Source of the DNA: Butyriboletus loyo
Lineage: Eukaryota > Basidiomycota > Agaricomycetes > Boletales > Boletaceae
Assembly (NCBI GenBank): GCA_038093515.1
Contig: JBBPSI010000014.1
Coordinates: forward strand, 62,001-126,000
Direction: 5' to 3'
DNA: 64,000 nt
Position numbers and translations under genes: made by a program. Position 1 is the stretch's first letter, and each line of letters opens with the position of its first letter. The notes below the pieces were generated by a model that searched no databases, was not told where the DNA came from, and saw only the letters and a list, made by a program, of their open reading frames with translations. Of this stretch, positions 45,185-56,792 are shown one piece after another.

Positions 45185-46241
45185 TCAGAGCCCAAACGGA
45201 AGCAGCTTATCCCCGCCAATAAACCCATCCCCACCCAAACCCCATCCCTTGGTCCAACCCTGCTCATTGCTTCGCGCCTGCCTAATCTGAAAGAACAACG
45301 ATCCGTCTAACACCCGCCGTACATCCTCCTTGTCGACCATGCCGTCCTGTTGTACCAGCAGAAACGTAGCCACCCACTCCAGGAATCCAGCAACCCATCC
45401 AAACGGATCCATCGCGAGTCGATTCCCATGCATGAACAGCCAGAGCTCGTACAGACTCATCGTCGTACGAGGCATACCCCTCGGGTTCGTCGTTGCGTAC
45501 TAATGATACGACGTCAGCATCAACGACACGGAGGGGGCTTCTTTGTGGGAGGATATCCAACCGACCTTGGTCCACATGTCCTCAAACTTGCATGGGACGA
45601 AGCGGCCTTCGGTATCGAATACACCCGAGTCGGATCCGTGCTTGTCAGCATGGATTGTCTTAATGTAGATGCGCAAAAAGGGGTCGGGAATGTAACTGAT
45701 GGCGAGCCTGAAACAGAATGAACGATGAACTCGCGTCAACGCCGAGCAGTGCTGCCACCGCACGACCAACTGACCTGGTGGGCAACGACAGTGTAGCGTG
45801 GACCACGATCATCGCCAGGAAGCAGAACAAGAGGTTGAACCCGAGATCGCGGAATCCCCGCCAGGTGTCGATCGGCCAAATGACACCATCGCCGTCCATA
45901 TCCCAATACACGCAGTGCTGCTGCATGACAGACTGAGGGGGGTCAATGTCGTTGGAGACTGGAAGATGGGAGGTACTGACGTAGTCCGCGTACTTTTCAG
46001 CATGGCGGACACTCCCTTCGGGGTGCTCGGCACTCGGGGCGACAGATGCGCGGGGAAGGTACGGGCGCTCGATAACCTTGTCGGTGTCTATCCTGCTATG
46101 ACGCTTGCCAGTCACTGGAGCCTTCGGGGCCATCAAAGCGTGTCCGGACTTGAGTGGTACGTTGTTCATGTTGTTCCTGATAGAGTCGATGAGCGTAAAG
46201 AAAGAGGGGAGGAGGGTCGACGAGGTGGGGGCTGCGCACAT
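45185..46241 (-). CDS. Caleosin / peroxygenase
   Basis: Lipid-droplet and ER-associated Ca2+- and heme-binding peroxygenase. Seen: a short N-terminus (ATG 46241, or 46169 giving MNNVPLKSG), PYLPRASVAPSAEHPEGS, then VMQQHCVYWDMDGDGVIWPI, a complete EF-hand loop (D-x-D-x-D-G-x-I-x-x-x-D). A hydrophobic hairpin follows (LGFNLLFCFLAMIVVHATL) with a Pro-rich turn and the heme-type His in QHC and VVH. After an intron: YIPDPFLRIYIKTIHADKHG, SDSGVFDTEGRFVPCKFEDM, WTK|YATTNPRG, TTMSLYELWLFMHGNRLAMD and AGFLEWVATFLLVQQDG; the end is LLPFGL, TGA at 45187-45185. Three exons. All family motifs are present. Lies 153 bp after the DES1 stop, same strand. Confidence 0.93.
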
Positions 46242-46394
46242 GCTGACGGGGCACGCCTCTGCTCCGTCAGTCGGAAAACAAATGATGGCATTCACTCAAT
46301 ACCGATGACGTCGTCGATTAACTCGGGTTCGACGTTTCAAGTGTTTTCATTCGGAGACTCGAATGTACAAAATACCATTAATAAAGCATCCTCA

Positions 46395-47728
46395 CTAGTC
46401 CTTCTCCGACCCCCCACTCGGGGTGACCTGCCCGCTGAGCGAAATACCCTTCCGAGGTCTCTTCACACGTGCAAAGATGCCAACCTCGGGGTCGCGGATG
46501 AAGTTTACAATCACCATGGGCCAACTGGGGTGTGAGGGAATCGAATCGTAAAACTCGTGTGCGAGGGCACGAAGAGCGGGGAGACGGGTCCAAGGGATGG
46601 ACGGGAAATCATGGTGCTCGTTGTGATATCCCACCTGATCGGCCAACAGTTAGCCAACAGAACGATTCGGAAACAAACAAACGTACGTTGTAGGCAAGAA
46701 TGTTCAGGGGGCCATAATAGCTATAAGTTTCCTCGTCGAGACCATCCCAGACATAGTGTTCGGCAATAAAATGACCGGCACATGGATGTAGACTGCCAGC
46801 AAAGAAACTAGAGAATAACAAGTATAACAGTGGTCGAATACCAAATGTTTGCACCAAGACATAGTCAAAGACGAGCTGGACGACAAGATTGATAAAGTGC
46901 CATTTGGTTAGCTTCTGGGTGCGCACGAAGCCAGGTCTCAAGGCGTAAAATAGTATCTGGAAGGTGCTTGCGGAGGGATGAGACATCAATATGACAAAGG
47001 GGTAGGGTCACGTACGCAAAGAACGTCTTTCCAAGAACGTTGTTAAGACAAAGAAGCTCTAGGTGAGTGGGAAGATCTACGTCTATACCATCTTCACCAA
47101 GATGCTTGTGATGCTCCAAATGATATTTCTTTCGGCGATAAGATGAGCGACAGTGTATATATAGTACAATGCACGACAGACCTTGAAAGAAGCAGAATAA
47201 GGTATTCCAATGGGCAAGTTCGCAAAGACAGACAATGCTTTGTTAGCGTCGATGCCTTTGAAGGCAAGGTTGTGGGTAATTTCATGAATGGCAAGGAAAA
47301 GGTTGTGATTCGCAGTGCCGCCAACCGCATACGCGAGAAACAAGAACCAAAAAGAGAGTGGGTATGAGTGTCGGAGTTGTATAGCAACAAAAAGTTGTAG
47401 GGATACGACGGCTAGGACGACATATTTGGTGAGAGGTTCATGGCCCATGAGCTTGACGACGTCGGGATGCGCCTTCATGATTGCCATTCGCCGAGAGCGG
47501 TGCGGCTCCTCAGTCATCAGCCAGAGAAAATCGGCGGGATCCTGGGGAGGTCCAGGGTGGGATCGGCCGTCGTCCTTCACGGTCGGAGACGGGACAACTG
47601 TACGTCGGGGGGAGCGTTTTCCCTCTGTGAGAGATTCCGCGCCGCCAAAGTAACTAAAATCTGGGCAAGGTCGGACGGAGAAACAATGATATTTCGAGAA
47701 AGATGGACGTACCGACACCTGATTTCAT
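46395..47728 (-). CDS. DES1: Sphingolipid delta-4 desaturase (DES1)
   Basis: ER membrane enzyme that inserts the 4,5 double bond into dihydroceramide, a step toward glucosylceramides. Seen: exon 1 is only MKSGV (ATG 47728), intron ending TTGCCCAG, then DFSYFGGAESLTEGKRSP. Next are PADFLWLMTEEPHRSRRMAI (family N-terminal motif), TM segments (YVVLAVVSLQLFVAIQL, SFWFLFLAYAVGGTANHN), His box 1 HEITH, box 2 HLEHH (YHLEHHKHLGEDGIDVDLPT) and box 3 HNEHH (GYHNEHHDFPSIPW). The C-terminus ends VTPSGGSEKD, TAG at 46397-46395. Four or five introns. All three His boxes are intact. Start codon is 185 bp from the divergent SREBP start. Confidence 0.94.
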
Positions 47729-47913
47729 GGCGTTGCGCTCGGTGGGGAAAGCCAAGTTGCAGTCGTGAAACTTGAATGATTTATGTGTGAATAACATACC
47801 CAATATGGACGTCGATAAATCCAAAGTGGTCCCACTCGTCCAAAGTGGTGCCATATCGAGGCGGACATATCTCTCATCGTCTTCATTTTCTTCCACCGTC
47901 ACCGTCCACGACA
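47729..47913. promoter_or_regulatory. Bidirectional promoter DES1 / SREBP with a repeated 11-mer
   Basis: 185 bp between divergent start codons. It holds TCCAAAGTGGT twice in direct orientation (47820-47830 and 47839-47849), 19 bp apart. Read on the other strand this is ACCACTTTGGA, whose ACCAC part is only loosely like a sterol-regulatory element. Factor unknown. Confidence 0.45.
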
Positions 47914-50785
47914 ATGAACAGCTCAGAAACAGACAGCGCCGACATCGCGGGCCCCGACTTTGTGTTGGATCCATCCGACCCGCTCTACATGCTCCTCAAC
48001 AACACCCATGACGCAAAGTTGGACGCACCTTTCGACTTTTCGCTCCCGATGGACCTCGACTTCAACGACCCCTCCTTCTCCGTTTTTGTCGATCCAAACG
48101 CACTCTTTATCGATGGAAACGCACCCGTCCATTCCATGCCCGTGGTCCCCCTCCAGCCGCAAGACTTGCTCACTCCCTCTTACCCATTCTCCTTCTCGTC
48201 GCCGACACTCAGTTCTGCCTCGGCTTCTGCAGACGAAAGCCTTCCCGGGCTTAGCCCATCTAGCCCCGGCAGCTCGTCTAGCACACGTGGTTCCCCAGCA
48301 GCTCCCCCAGTGACAAGATCGATCGCAGGTACGTCAGTTCCCGTTCACGAGCGGCTCCTCCGGACACTTATGCATATACTAGATACTGTTTCTACCTTCT
48401 TTTCTCAGACAAATGGGCCGTTCGTGGCTCCCTTCCAATCGCACCTGGCGGTGCAGCAACCCCTCCTTGTCACTCCTTCTCCTCCCCCTCTAATACATAC
48501 TACTCAGGGTCCCCAAACGCATGTCATAAACACCATAGTTACGGGCCGCCCAAAGACAAGCCATACTACCATCGAACGCCGATACCGTACTAATTTGAAC
48601 ACCCGCATCCAAAGTCTCAAAGCTGCTGTTCCAGCGCTTCGCGTTCTAGACCAGAACAACAGGAACGATGAATACAAAGTAGATGACCGTGGTTATGTTG
48701 ACGGCGTCAAGGTCGCAAGAAAAGGAAGCAAGGCAAACGTACTTGGAAAAGCCGTGGAATATATTCGGTAATCTGTCGGTAATCAGGGCCATGACTATGT
48801 CGCTTACGATCCTCTTCAGTGTCTTAAAGAGACGAGAGGCTCGACTGAAACGCGAACAAGATGGTTTGCGAACTTTGATCTACGGATTCCCCGGCGGACA
48901 AAACGTTCTAACCGAATGGGAGATTGAGTGGACGAAGAAGTTCGGAGGTCCTGAGAAGGACGAGATCGATTACGAAGGCGCAGAAGAAGCCAGCGACTAT
49001 GAAGATGGGGATGGAGATGGAGATGGAGATGGAGAATACGATGGGGATACTTCAGAACGTGCAAGAAAGAAACCCAAAATCGAAGCCTCGACGAAGAAGG
49101 AGAAACGGAAGATTGCCCCCGCTGCACCTGTGCTTGCCGGTCCAGGCGGTGAAGTTCCCGTCGCTGCGCCAGGTGTCGTCCTCGAAAAGCGTAAACGCGG
49201 TCGCCCGCGGAAAATACAACCCAATGTTCCTCCTCCGATCACCCCTGCCGGCCCTGTGTTACTTGCTAATCCTGGCCAACAAGGCATCGTGGTTCCCCCC
49301 ATGGCTTCTCAGGTTCCTCAGCCCCAACAATACCTCCTTGCTGTCTTTGCGCTTTTCTCGTTCTTCAACTCACCATTGACTTCTACCTCCCAGTCAGTTC
49401 CACATCACCACACTCACCAAGGCTCCGTCTTGTCCCATGCCACTCCCCCCGATTTTTCTGTCCGACCTGCGATAGATTGGACATGGAATGATCTTATACA
49501 GGTCATTCACCTGCTTGCATCCTTGGCAGTCTTCATCTCTATCATTGTCCCCTGGATTCCCATGCCTCGGAGGGTCTACCAGTCGCGATTGATGCAACTC
49601 ATACCATCTGCGTTCTTGACTTATCAGGCGCATGCTAGCCCTTCACGTGAAACGCCAGACCTTCTAACACCTCCTGAGTCTCCTCATGTCAGCGACTCTG
49701 GCTCTGAGCCCGACTCGTCCTCTACCGAATACACTGTGCGCGCCACCAAGGAAGTGTCAAATCCGCTAAGTGACGCGCTGAGCTCCAGAGGCGCAGAGGA
49801 TGAGTTTGATAACCTCTTCCGCGCCCTAAACGTCAGCACCGGATGGTTCGGAATGGTTCGGGGGTCCGCTGGTGCCCTCCAAAGTGGATCTAAAACGGGA
49901 CGCGAGCAACGAGCATGGACACGACTCGCGGAACTTATAGTCCTCTCGTCTGGAAAAATCTCAATATCGGTGCGCTGGCAAGTCTACAATTATCTCTCCC
50001 ACCGCTTAAGGCCTACTGGAACGGAAGCGGCCTCCGAAACGCTGGTCTCTGACCTCTGCACGTTCGCGTTACTTGCACAGTCGCTACCTTTTACCGAGGC
50101 CCGATCGCGAGCAATCTGGAACCGCGCCGGCGGATTGGCAGAATCTGTCGAGGCATCAGCATACCAACGTCTCGTACTTGGTTCCATGACGGTTGCAGAA
50201 GCTATGGAGTGCTTGACTACGTTTAAGCCTATCCCTGGTTCCCCTCCCATCGCGTTTCTAGCGTCTAGCCTCTTGCGCAAACGTCTGCATTCACATGCAT
50301 CATCCCTCTTCATCCACCGCGTCTCTCAGGGCCCAGAGAGTAATTCCGAGTTCCCCTCAACCGAGGACTCGAGGACATGGAGCGCGACGCTCTCTTATGG
50401 CCGTAGTCTCGGCGGTGAGATCGGCCTGCTCTCCGACGCGTTCGCAAAGGTGTGGCAAGACGGGTGGTTCAGCCTTGACATCGACGATTTGAAAGTGGAC
50501 ACTGCAAACGAAGACATTCTTGCCTTGCTTCGCGCCACGGTTCTGTACAGTCAAGTATTCGTGAGTCAATTCGTTCCATCGCCTCCGCCGAGTCCAGCTC
50601 GGAAAGCGGGTGGCAAGGAAAACGTGGCAGATCTGGTGTTACACCTTCGTCGAGCCCTTGGATCGAACGTGTTTGAAGAAAGCGGGGAGTCGAATTTGGA
50701 TGGCTTTTCATTGGAGGACGCAAGGGATCGTGCTGTAGATATGATCGTTAACCTGCAGAGGGAAAGAAGGGCTCGGGCTAGCTAG
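47914..50785 (+). CDS. SRE1: SREBP-type membrane-bound bHLH-Zip transcription factor
   Basis: Sterol/oxygen-responsive regulator held in the ER and released by proteolysis. Seen: an N-terminal Ser/Pro/Asp-rich activation region (MNSSETDSADIAGPDF; LPGLSPSSPGSSSSTRG), then the bHLH TSHTTIERRYRTNLNTRIQS with the SREBP-specific Tyr in ERRYR, a variable loop, GSKANVLGKAVEYIRV and a short zipper (LKRREARLKREQDGLR). The intron at 48769-48819 joins helix 2. An AT-hook (KRKRGRPRKI, about 49188) follows. Two hydrophobic segments come next: YLLAVFALFSFF (about 49335) and LIQVIHLLASLAVFISII (about 49495), forming the expected ER hairpin with a luminal loop of about 40 aa. The C-terminus is about 400 aa (LFRALNVSTGWFGMVRGSAG; LHLRRALGSNVFEESGES), ending RRARAS, TAG at 50785. 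An 80-nt intron-like segment (48329-48408) lies before the bHLH. Confidence 0.9.
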
Positions 50786-50973
50786 GCTTTGCGAGCGACC
50801 GCTGCGCTCGAGCAACGTTCCCTCTTCTCTGGTCCGAGGGTCGATTTCATGTCGTCAAGTCTTTTACTCTACAGTTTACTCGATTAATCGTTTCTGACCT
50901 GATTATGTATTACTATCAGACTCTCCGGTAGAGGAGCAAATTTTTACAATACAATAAAACCTCTCTTGCCTGA

Positions 50974-52189
50974 ATGACCACCGATTCGGACATTCCTCCA
51001 GCTCTCGGCGACGTGGAAGGTCAAGCATATGCGCAGGGTGGGTCCGAACACGAATGGCTGCCATTCAAGTACACGCGCCTGTACACGAACGCATTCATCA
51101 TCGAGGGTAACAAGGTATGTAGTCCATGCGCGTTTTGCTCAGCCAGCACCCGTTCACCAGACCCTGCGGCGGCTTGCAATCGCCAATTCCTCGATCTAGC
51201 TATTACTCGGTTTCAAGAAACGTGGTTTCGGTGCTGGTCTGTAAGTCGTTTTCCGAGGTCGCTTCCACTTTCCAACGTGTTTTTCGAGCCCTCTTTTGTT
51301 GAGGGAGGTAAGGATTATGCGCATGCAAACACTCCGCTTCGAAACGCATTCCTCGACGCGACCGCATACATACATACGGCTCTGACATCATCATCGTGTG
51401 CTGACGTGCGGTGTGGGCGACATGGCAGGTACAACGGTTTTGGGGGCAAAGCAGAGCCAGGCGAGACGCCTGTACAAGCTGCTCGACGAGAGCTGCAGGT
51501 GCGTGTGTTGCCCTCGATTGCCCATCACCTCGGTCGCACTCATTGATCAACCGCTGGCTCTGGGGCACTGACTACGAGCAGGAGGAAGCCGGGATCGACG
51601 CACCGCTCGAGTACGCCGGGACGCTGTTCTTCGTCGTCAAGGGTATCGACTGGGCGTTTGATATCCGGATCTATGCTGCGCGCGAGCACGTCGGGGTACC
51701 GACCGAGTGAGTCCGAACCTATCCATTCCTTCTCGGCGCGCCTTTTTTCTTTCTTTGGAGTGGGCGTGTCTGGACCACGGGGAATGCCGCGTTGCTGATA
51801 CCCTTGCCTTTGTCCCTTTCTGCACTGTTATTCACATCGCCTTGGCTTTTCCCTCGGAATGTGATGGTGGATGACACAGGTCGGACGAGATGAAACCAAG
51901 CTGGTTCTCCCTCTCAGACGACAGTCTATACGCGCGTGGCCTCGCCCCGTCCGACTCTCACTCTGACCCGTCGGGCGTCCCGATCTCTCCCGCGATTCCC
52001 AGCGCGGACCTACCACACATCCCATACGATCAGATGTGGGTGGACGATATCCACTGGTTACCCCGTCTCGTATGCGGTGAGCGGTTTGTCGGGCGCGCAG
52101 ATTTTGACGAGGGGAACGTGATGAGGCGATATTGGTTTGGGAGCGTGTCCGTGTCTGGCGGTAGAGACCGGGCGTGCGATGAGCGATGA
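50974..52189 (+). CDS. NUDIX hydrolase, MTH1/NUDT1-like
   Basis: Likely hydrolyses oxidised purine dNTPs (8-oxo-dGTP) to monophosphates, sanitising the nucleotide pool. Seen: start MTTDSDIPPALGDVEG, then FKYTRLYTNAFIIEGNK and, after an intron, LLLGFKKRGFGAG. After a second intron comes RYNGFGGKAEPGETPVQAAR, then RELQ split by an intron from EEAGI. This builds the NUDIX box G-x5-E-x7-RELQEEAGI with all catalytic Glu present. Next are YAGTLFFVVKGIDWAFDIRI, SDEMKPSWFSL and IPYDQMWVDDIHWLPRLVCG (MTH1-type substrate pocket WVDD). An insertion of about 25 Ser/Pro-rich residues lies before IPYDQMW. Ends RACDER, TGA at 52187-52189. Five exons. Confidence 0.9.
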
Positions 52190-52494
52190 TGCAGACGTTT
52201 GGGAAGCGTATCGTAGAAGGTGCGTGTCCGATCTGTATTCATGTTCTCTTTGATGTTCATCCCTTGCAGCAGGTTCTCGAGGGTCGTTGGTCTTTGAGTA
52301 CCCTTGGCTCTATAGAAAGAGCTGTTCCCGCTCCTTTTAATTCATATCTGACCACGCATATTCCGCACGCTTAGTTTGTTTCAGTTCACGGTCGGGCCGG
52401 AATGAACAGCTCACCGGAAAGCCCAGTCTGATGGACGAGACGTTTCATTTCGGTCGCACCAATCACGATTCATTACACCCGGTAAGATGAAAAG

Positions 52495-52544
<50 letters not shown>

Positions 52545-53163
52545 GTGGATGGTCGATGATCATGTCTCGATAAAACATCATGTTGGGGAGTCCAAGACCC
52601 GACGATCGGTAGCAGGAAAAAAATCAACGGACGACATCCAACGACTAGTCGTGCCATCGCGAGGACCGACGCGTTCCCAAACACATCCAAGGGTAGGTCA
52701 AGCATCGATGTACGCTAGACGTTTAAGTCGCTTCAGGGATTCACGCTTGTTGCCCCTTCCACGCCGCCGATTGCCGTCAAATTATGGTCCAGTATACGTA
52801 TATTTTCAAGCTTTCAGTTCACCCAATTAAAGGAATAGAGTGGGGACAGTTTGTGCCGCGACGGATATCTCTGCAAGGAACTCTGGATGTTCAGTCGCAT
52901 GTAAACTTTTTAATACATCTCTAAACGCAATTCCAGGATGGTAAGAACTGTGTACTCTCACTATCTAGCGTTCTACATCATGGTTCGCACTGATAAACCC
53001 AACACTAAATGGTCGATCGATCGATTGTAACTAATAAATGTATGTGTGTGCTAATGCGAAGACAACAAAACGACGAAGTGCGTGTGATACGAATATTGGT
53101 TCAAGTGCATGATGGGTGCATGATGGGGTGATTGGGAAAACACGACCAACGTACGCACGCACC
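52190..53163. other. Intergenic between convergent genes
   Basis: 974 bp with no supported gene. Contains the CGAAAA microsatellite; the rest shows no recognisable element. Confidence 0.4.
52495..52544. repeat. Hexanucleotide microsatellite (CGAAAA)8
   Basis: Eight perfect tandem copies of CGAAAA followed by CG. It lies in the intergenic space between convergent genes. Confidence 0.97.
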
Positions 53164-56100
53164 CTATGAATACGGCAGACCCCCACTGCCGCTCCCAGTC
53201 CCTCCATTCTCATTCCCGCCTCCCGTAGCTTGCCCTCCAAATCTCCCTCGCTCTCGCTCCCTCCCCCGCTCTCGTTCCCGTTCCCGTTCCCTATCTCTCT
53301 CCCTTTCTCGCTCGTACCGACCCCCACCAGTGCCGAGTGGCGCAGACGGTTTCGGAGGTAATCCTGGAGGCCGTGCGGGTAACGATGGATGTAGAGGTGG
53401 TCTTGAAGCGCCGCCCTTCTCACCCTTCTCGCCTCTGTCAGATGAATGATGCCGTCCATGTCCATGACCGTGTCCATAGGACGGCATCGGTAATGGCGGT
53501 GGATAACCTGGCGGAGGTGGTGGGGGCGGCGCGCCGTACTCATTCATGGGTCCCATACCTGGGCCAGACTGTCCATATGTGCCAGGTGGCGGAGGCCCAT
53601 ATCCACCGCCCACAGGTATGCCAGTGCCGGGTGGACCTTGCGTCTGCTGCATCAAAGCGGCGAACATGACAGGCGGCGGCGGCGGTACACCTCTCGGTGG
53701 GCGTCCATGACCATGACCGTGCCCAGGTGGAGGGTGCCCATAGAACCCCTGTCCGTGCTGAAGCGCAGGACGAACGTGTTCGGGGGGCGGGTGAGGATGT
53801 TGCTGCTGTGGCAGGAGGTTATTCCGACGTCCTCGTTTGTCAAACTCGTGAGAGGCTTCGTAGACGGGGAGTCTGAGGATCCATGCAACATGAATATGAA
53901 GAAGAAGCAGATTGACAGTGGCAACTCACGTTTTGGGATCGGCAGGTAACGGGTCCGTCCAGAAGTAATCATGATCGAGCGCTTGAGAAGCTGTGATCCT
54001 ATCCCGCGGATTACACGTTAGGAGTTTGTCCAGGAGATCCCATGTCTCTGGGCTCATGCTGGTGCTGCTGCACGACCGGGGTGAAGAATGTCAACACTTG
54101 CTCAACGAACGAATCTCATGTCTCGGCTACCCACCTGAGAAACGTAGACTTCAACTTCTTTGGGTAATTTTGGAACCGCTTCACCCCCTCACACCCAGGT
54201 AGTGCATCGAAGTTAGGCCATGTGTGCTGGTTGGGTGTCCCACACAATTGCCAAATCTTCTCCAGTTGGTCGATATCGGACGTCCCGGGAAGGATTGGCT
54301 TACGCATGAACATCTCACCAAGGACACAACTATAGGTGGCCGATTAGCCCATCAGTCCGGCGTGGTGAAACCATAAAGAATCGACTCACCCAATGCCCCA
54401 TATATCAACCTCGCCTGCATACTGCCTCGCTCCGAGGAGTAACTCAGGAGGTCTATACCACCTCGTCACAACGCAATTTGTATACCTCTTTTCCTTCCCG
54501 TCCGGGTATTTTCCACCCTTGCTTTGTGAATCACCACCTGTCGATGGGAGAACGATAGATGGGTCGAATGCACGTGCAAGACCGAAATCGGCTATACGCA
54601 GAGATCCGCTATTAGAGATGAGTAAGTTGGCAGCCTTCATGTCACGATGGAGGATATGATTCTGTTTATATGCGTACACTCGTCACAAGGCCCAACGTGA
54701 AGGCGAAGCAGGGCACTCACTCGATGCATATACTCCGTTCCCTCCAAGAGTTGTTTCATGTACAGCTTGATATGACTGGGCTGTAGCTTTACTCTCTCGT
54801 TCTCCAACAACCCTGCAAGGTCGTGGTCCATGTACGGAAAGACCATGTACACTGAGAGAGGAGACTCTTTGCCTTTACCTAAATCACCCCATTCACATTA
54901 GTACCGATATGCCCGTGGGTGAGGGAACGGAAGAACAGAGAAACCAGAACCTACTCCGAACCACAAACATGTCGACAATATCCACAATACACGGATGTTT
55001 CATGGCCTTGAGGATCTTGATTTCCCGAAGAGCAGTCACAGGCATTCCTTCTTTCTCGTTATGCATGAGGATGCGTTTCAGGGCCACGGCTTGTCCTGTA
55101 GAGACTTGGACTGCTTTGTGGACTTCACTGGGTAGCGCAAATGCAAAAGGTAAAGTCAGCATACCGCACAATCACACCACAAATATCACGTACCCAAACG
55201 TCCCTTCCCCAACCTTTGTCGTGACAGTGTAATCCGACTGCTTGCCACATCCCTCAAACGTCTTTCCATACGCTTCCATCTCCTCTTTGCGTGACCTCTC
55301 CGCGGGCTCCCGCCTCTTCTTTCCTATCGTCACTGCGAGCCTCCCCACTTCACCAATCTCCCCATCTCTCTCATCAACATCGCCAACCACAGCCCGCTTC
55401 TCCCGCGCTCTCTGGATATCCTCCTCTCTCGCAGGTGGTAAAGGCAACGGGGATGGCGAGTGGTCGTCGCGTGGAGCATTAGGACGTTTGAGAGCAAAGG
55501 ATACTGCTGCATGTGTCGCAGGTAGACTGTCAGCCTTGACCTGCATCGAATCCTCAGCCGCGGAAACCTCCATGGGCTCAGAAGGCGGTGCGGGCGGTAC
55601 TGGAGAGCACGGGGGTGGCGGCGTGTGTCTAGGGGATACAGGTGACGGCGAGACAGGTCGATATTCTATGTCTGTCGATATGATAGTCACACTCTGAGAC
55701 GGGTCCATCAAATCTGTAACTCACCTATGTGTGAAAATTCGTGGGTTATGGCATTTCGACGTCCTGCCCTGTTTGCACCCAGTGGAGGTGCACCCGAGCC
55801 CCGATAAACGTCGCTGCTACTCGGTCGTTGGTCACGATCCCAGGATTCAGGGCGCACTCTATCTGAACGGAAGTCCCTGGACAAGGGCGAGAATGCAGGG
55901 GCGGGTGATCGACGGGTCGGAAGTCTGTGTTTGCGATGATGATTTGGCGAGGACGGGGAAGGGGAACGTGAGTGGGACTGGCGTTGCGAGAAGGGAGAGC
56001 GAGGTCGATGTGGTTGGGGGAGTGGAGGCGTGCGTGCGAGATCACGGGGGATGTCTCTGCTGAAATCTCTCTCTGGATATCGGTCTCGTGCACCACGCGG

Positions 56101-56667
56101 TGGCATCAGCGGGGGCGGTGGATGGGGTCTGTAGGAGCGACTGTCGTACGGGTGTCTGTCCCAGTCTCTGTCCCGCGGGGGGTCCCATGGTGGATGGGGA
56201 GGCCACCGGTCCCTGTCTCTGTCGCGGTCTCTGTCCCAACTGCGTTCGTCAGGCACCCATCTGTCTGCCACACGACGACGTGAGGATGGGCCGTCCTGCT
56301 GACGGTGGTCACGAAACTTGGACTTGTCGCGGCGGTGGTCGTCTTCTGGCGCACGGTCATATTGTTGTGAGAGCTTCCTGTCGTCGGGTCCGAAGCGCGA
56401 GGAGGAACAGGGCTCGGCAGATGACGTGGGCAACTTGGCTTTGAAAGGGAACTTTATCTTTGACTCGAACTTGCCTGCAGACGTCGGCGATGACGGTCGA
56501 AAGTCTGGGGAGAGACAGGATGGCGGTGGCGGGGCAGAGGACTCGCCGTCGTCGAGCTCGCCCTCCTCTGGGGAGGACGTCGAGGGACGCTTTGAGGGAC
56601 GTTGGTCGAGCGGGGGAGACGCCGAGCGCTTTGTCGGGGTCGAGAGCGTCGTCGACGGGATGTCCAT
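53164..56667 (-). CDS. BUR1: BUR1/CDK9-family kinase with Arg/Ser-rich N-terminus
   Basis: Nuclear cyclin-dependent kinase that phosphorylates the RNA polymerase II CTD and elongation factors. Seen: ATG 56667; residues 1-315 are disordered ([11 protein letters not shown]) with dense [15 protein letters not shown] and RDRYPERD stretches. A 53-nt intron (55714-55662) joins to [16 protein letters not shown]. The kinase begins [19 protein letters not shown] (P-loop), then [20 protein letters not shown] (catalytic Lys; PVTALRE helix, cf. PITALRE of CDK9), [20 protein letters not shown] and [13 protein letters not shown] (catalytic loop). Then [11 protein letters not shown] (DFG), [20 protein letters not shown] (T-loop) and [18 protein letters not shown]. 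The C-tail is Pro/Gly/His-rich, ending in (RE)n repeats and [11 protein letters not shown] at 53166-53164. All kinase catalytic residues are intact. About ten introns. Confidence 0.9.
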
Positions 56668-56792
56668 CGCTCGACAGCTTTGCACTTTTTGGCTCAACAG
56701 CAAAATAACATAACCATTAACAAGTTTGCTGAGGTAATCAGCATGAAACGACCTTGTACGACTCGCGCACTTTACTACAGTAGCCAACTGGA
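56668..56792. promoter_or_regulatory. Bidirectional promoter BUR1 / PTEN
   Basis: 125 bp between divergent start codons. No specific motif recognised. Confidence 0.5.

Noticed and set aside
45798..46535. 245-codon plus-strand frame
   Set aside because: Antisense of caleosin and of the DES1 3' end; no domain.
55172..55711. Separate kinase gene starting at MDPSQS (about 55708)
   Set aside because: A well-formed 53-nt intron joins the upstream RS-rich frame to the kinase frame, and no promoter space exists between them.
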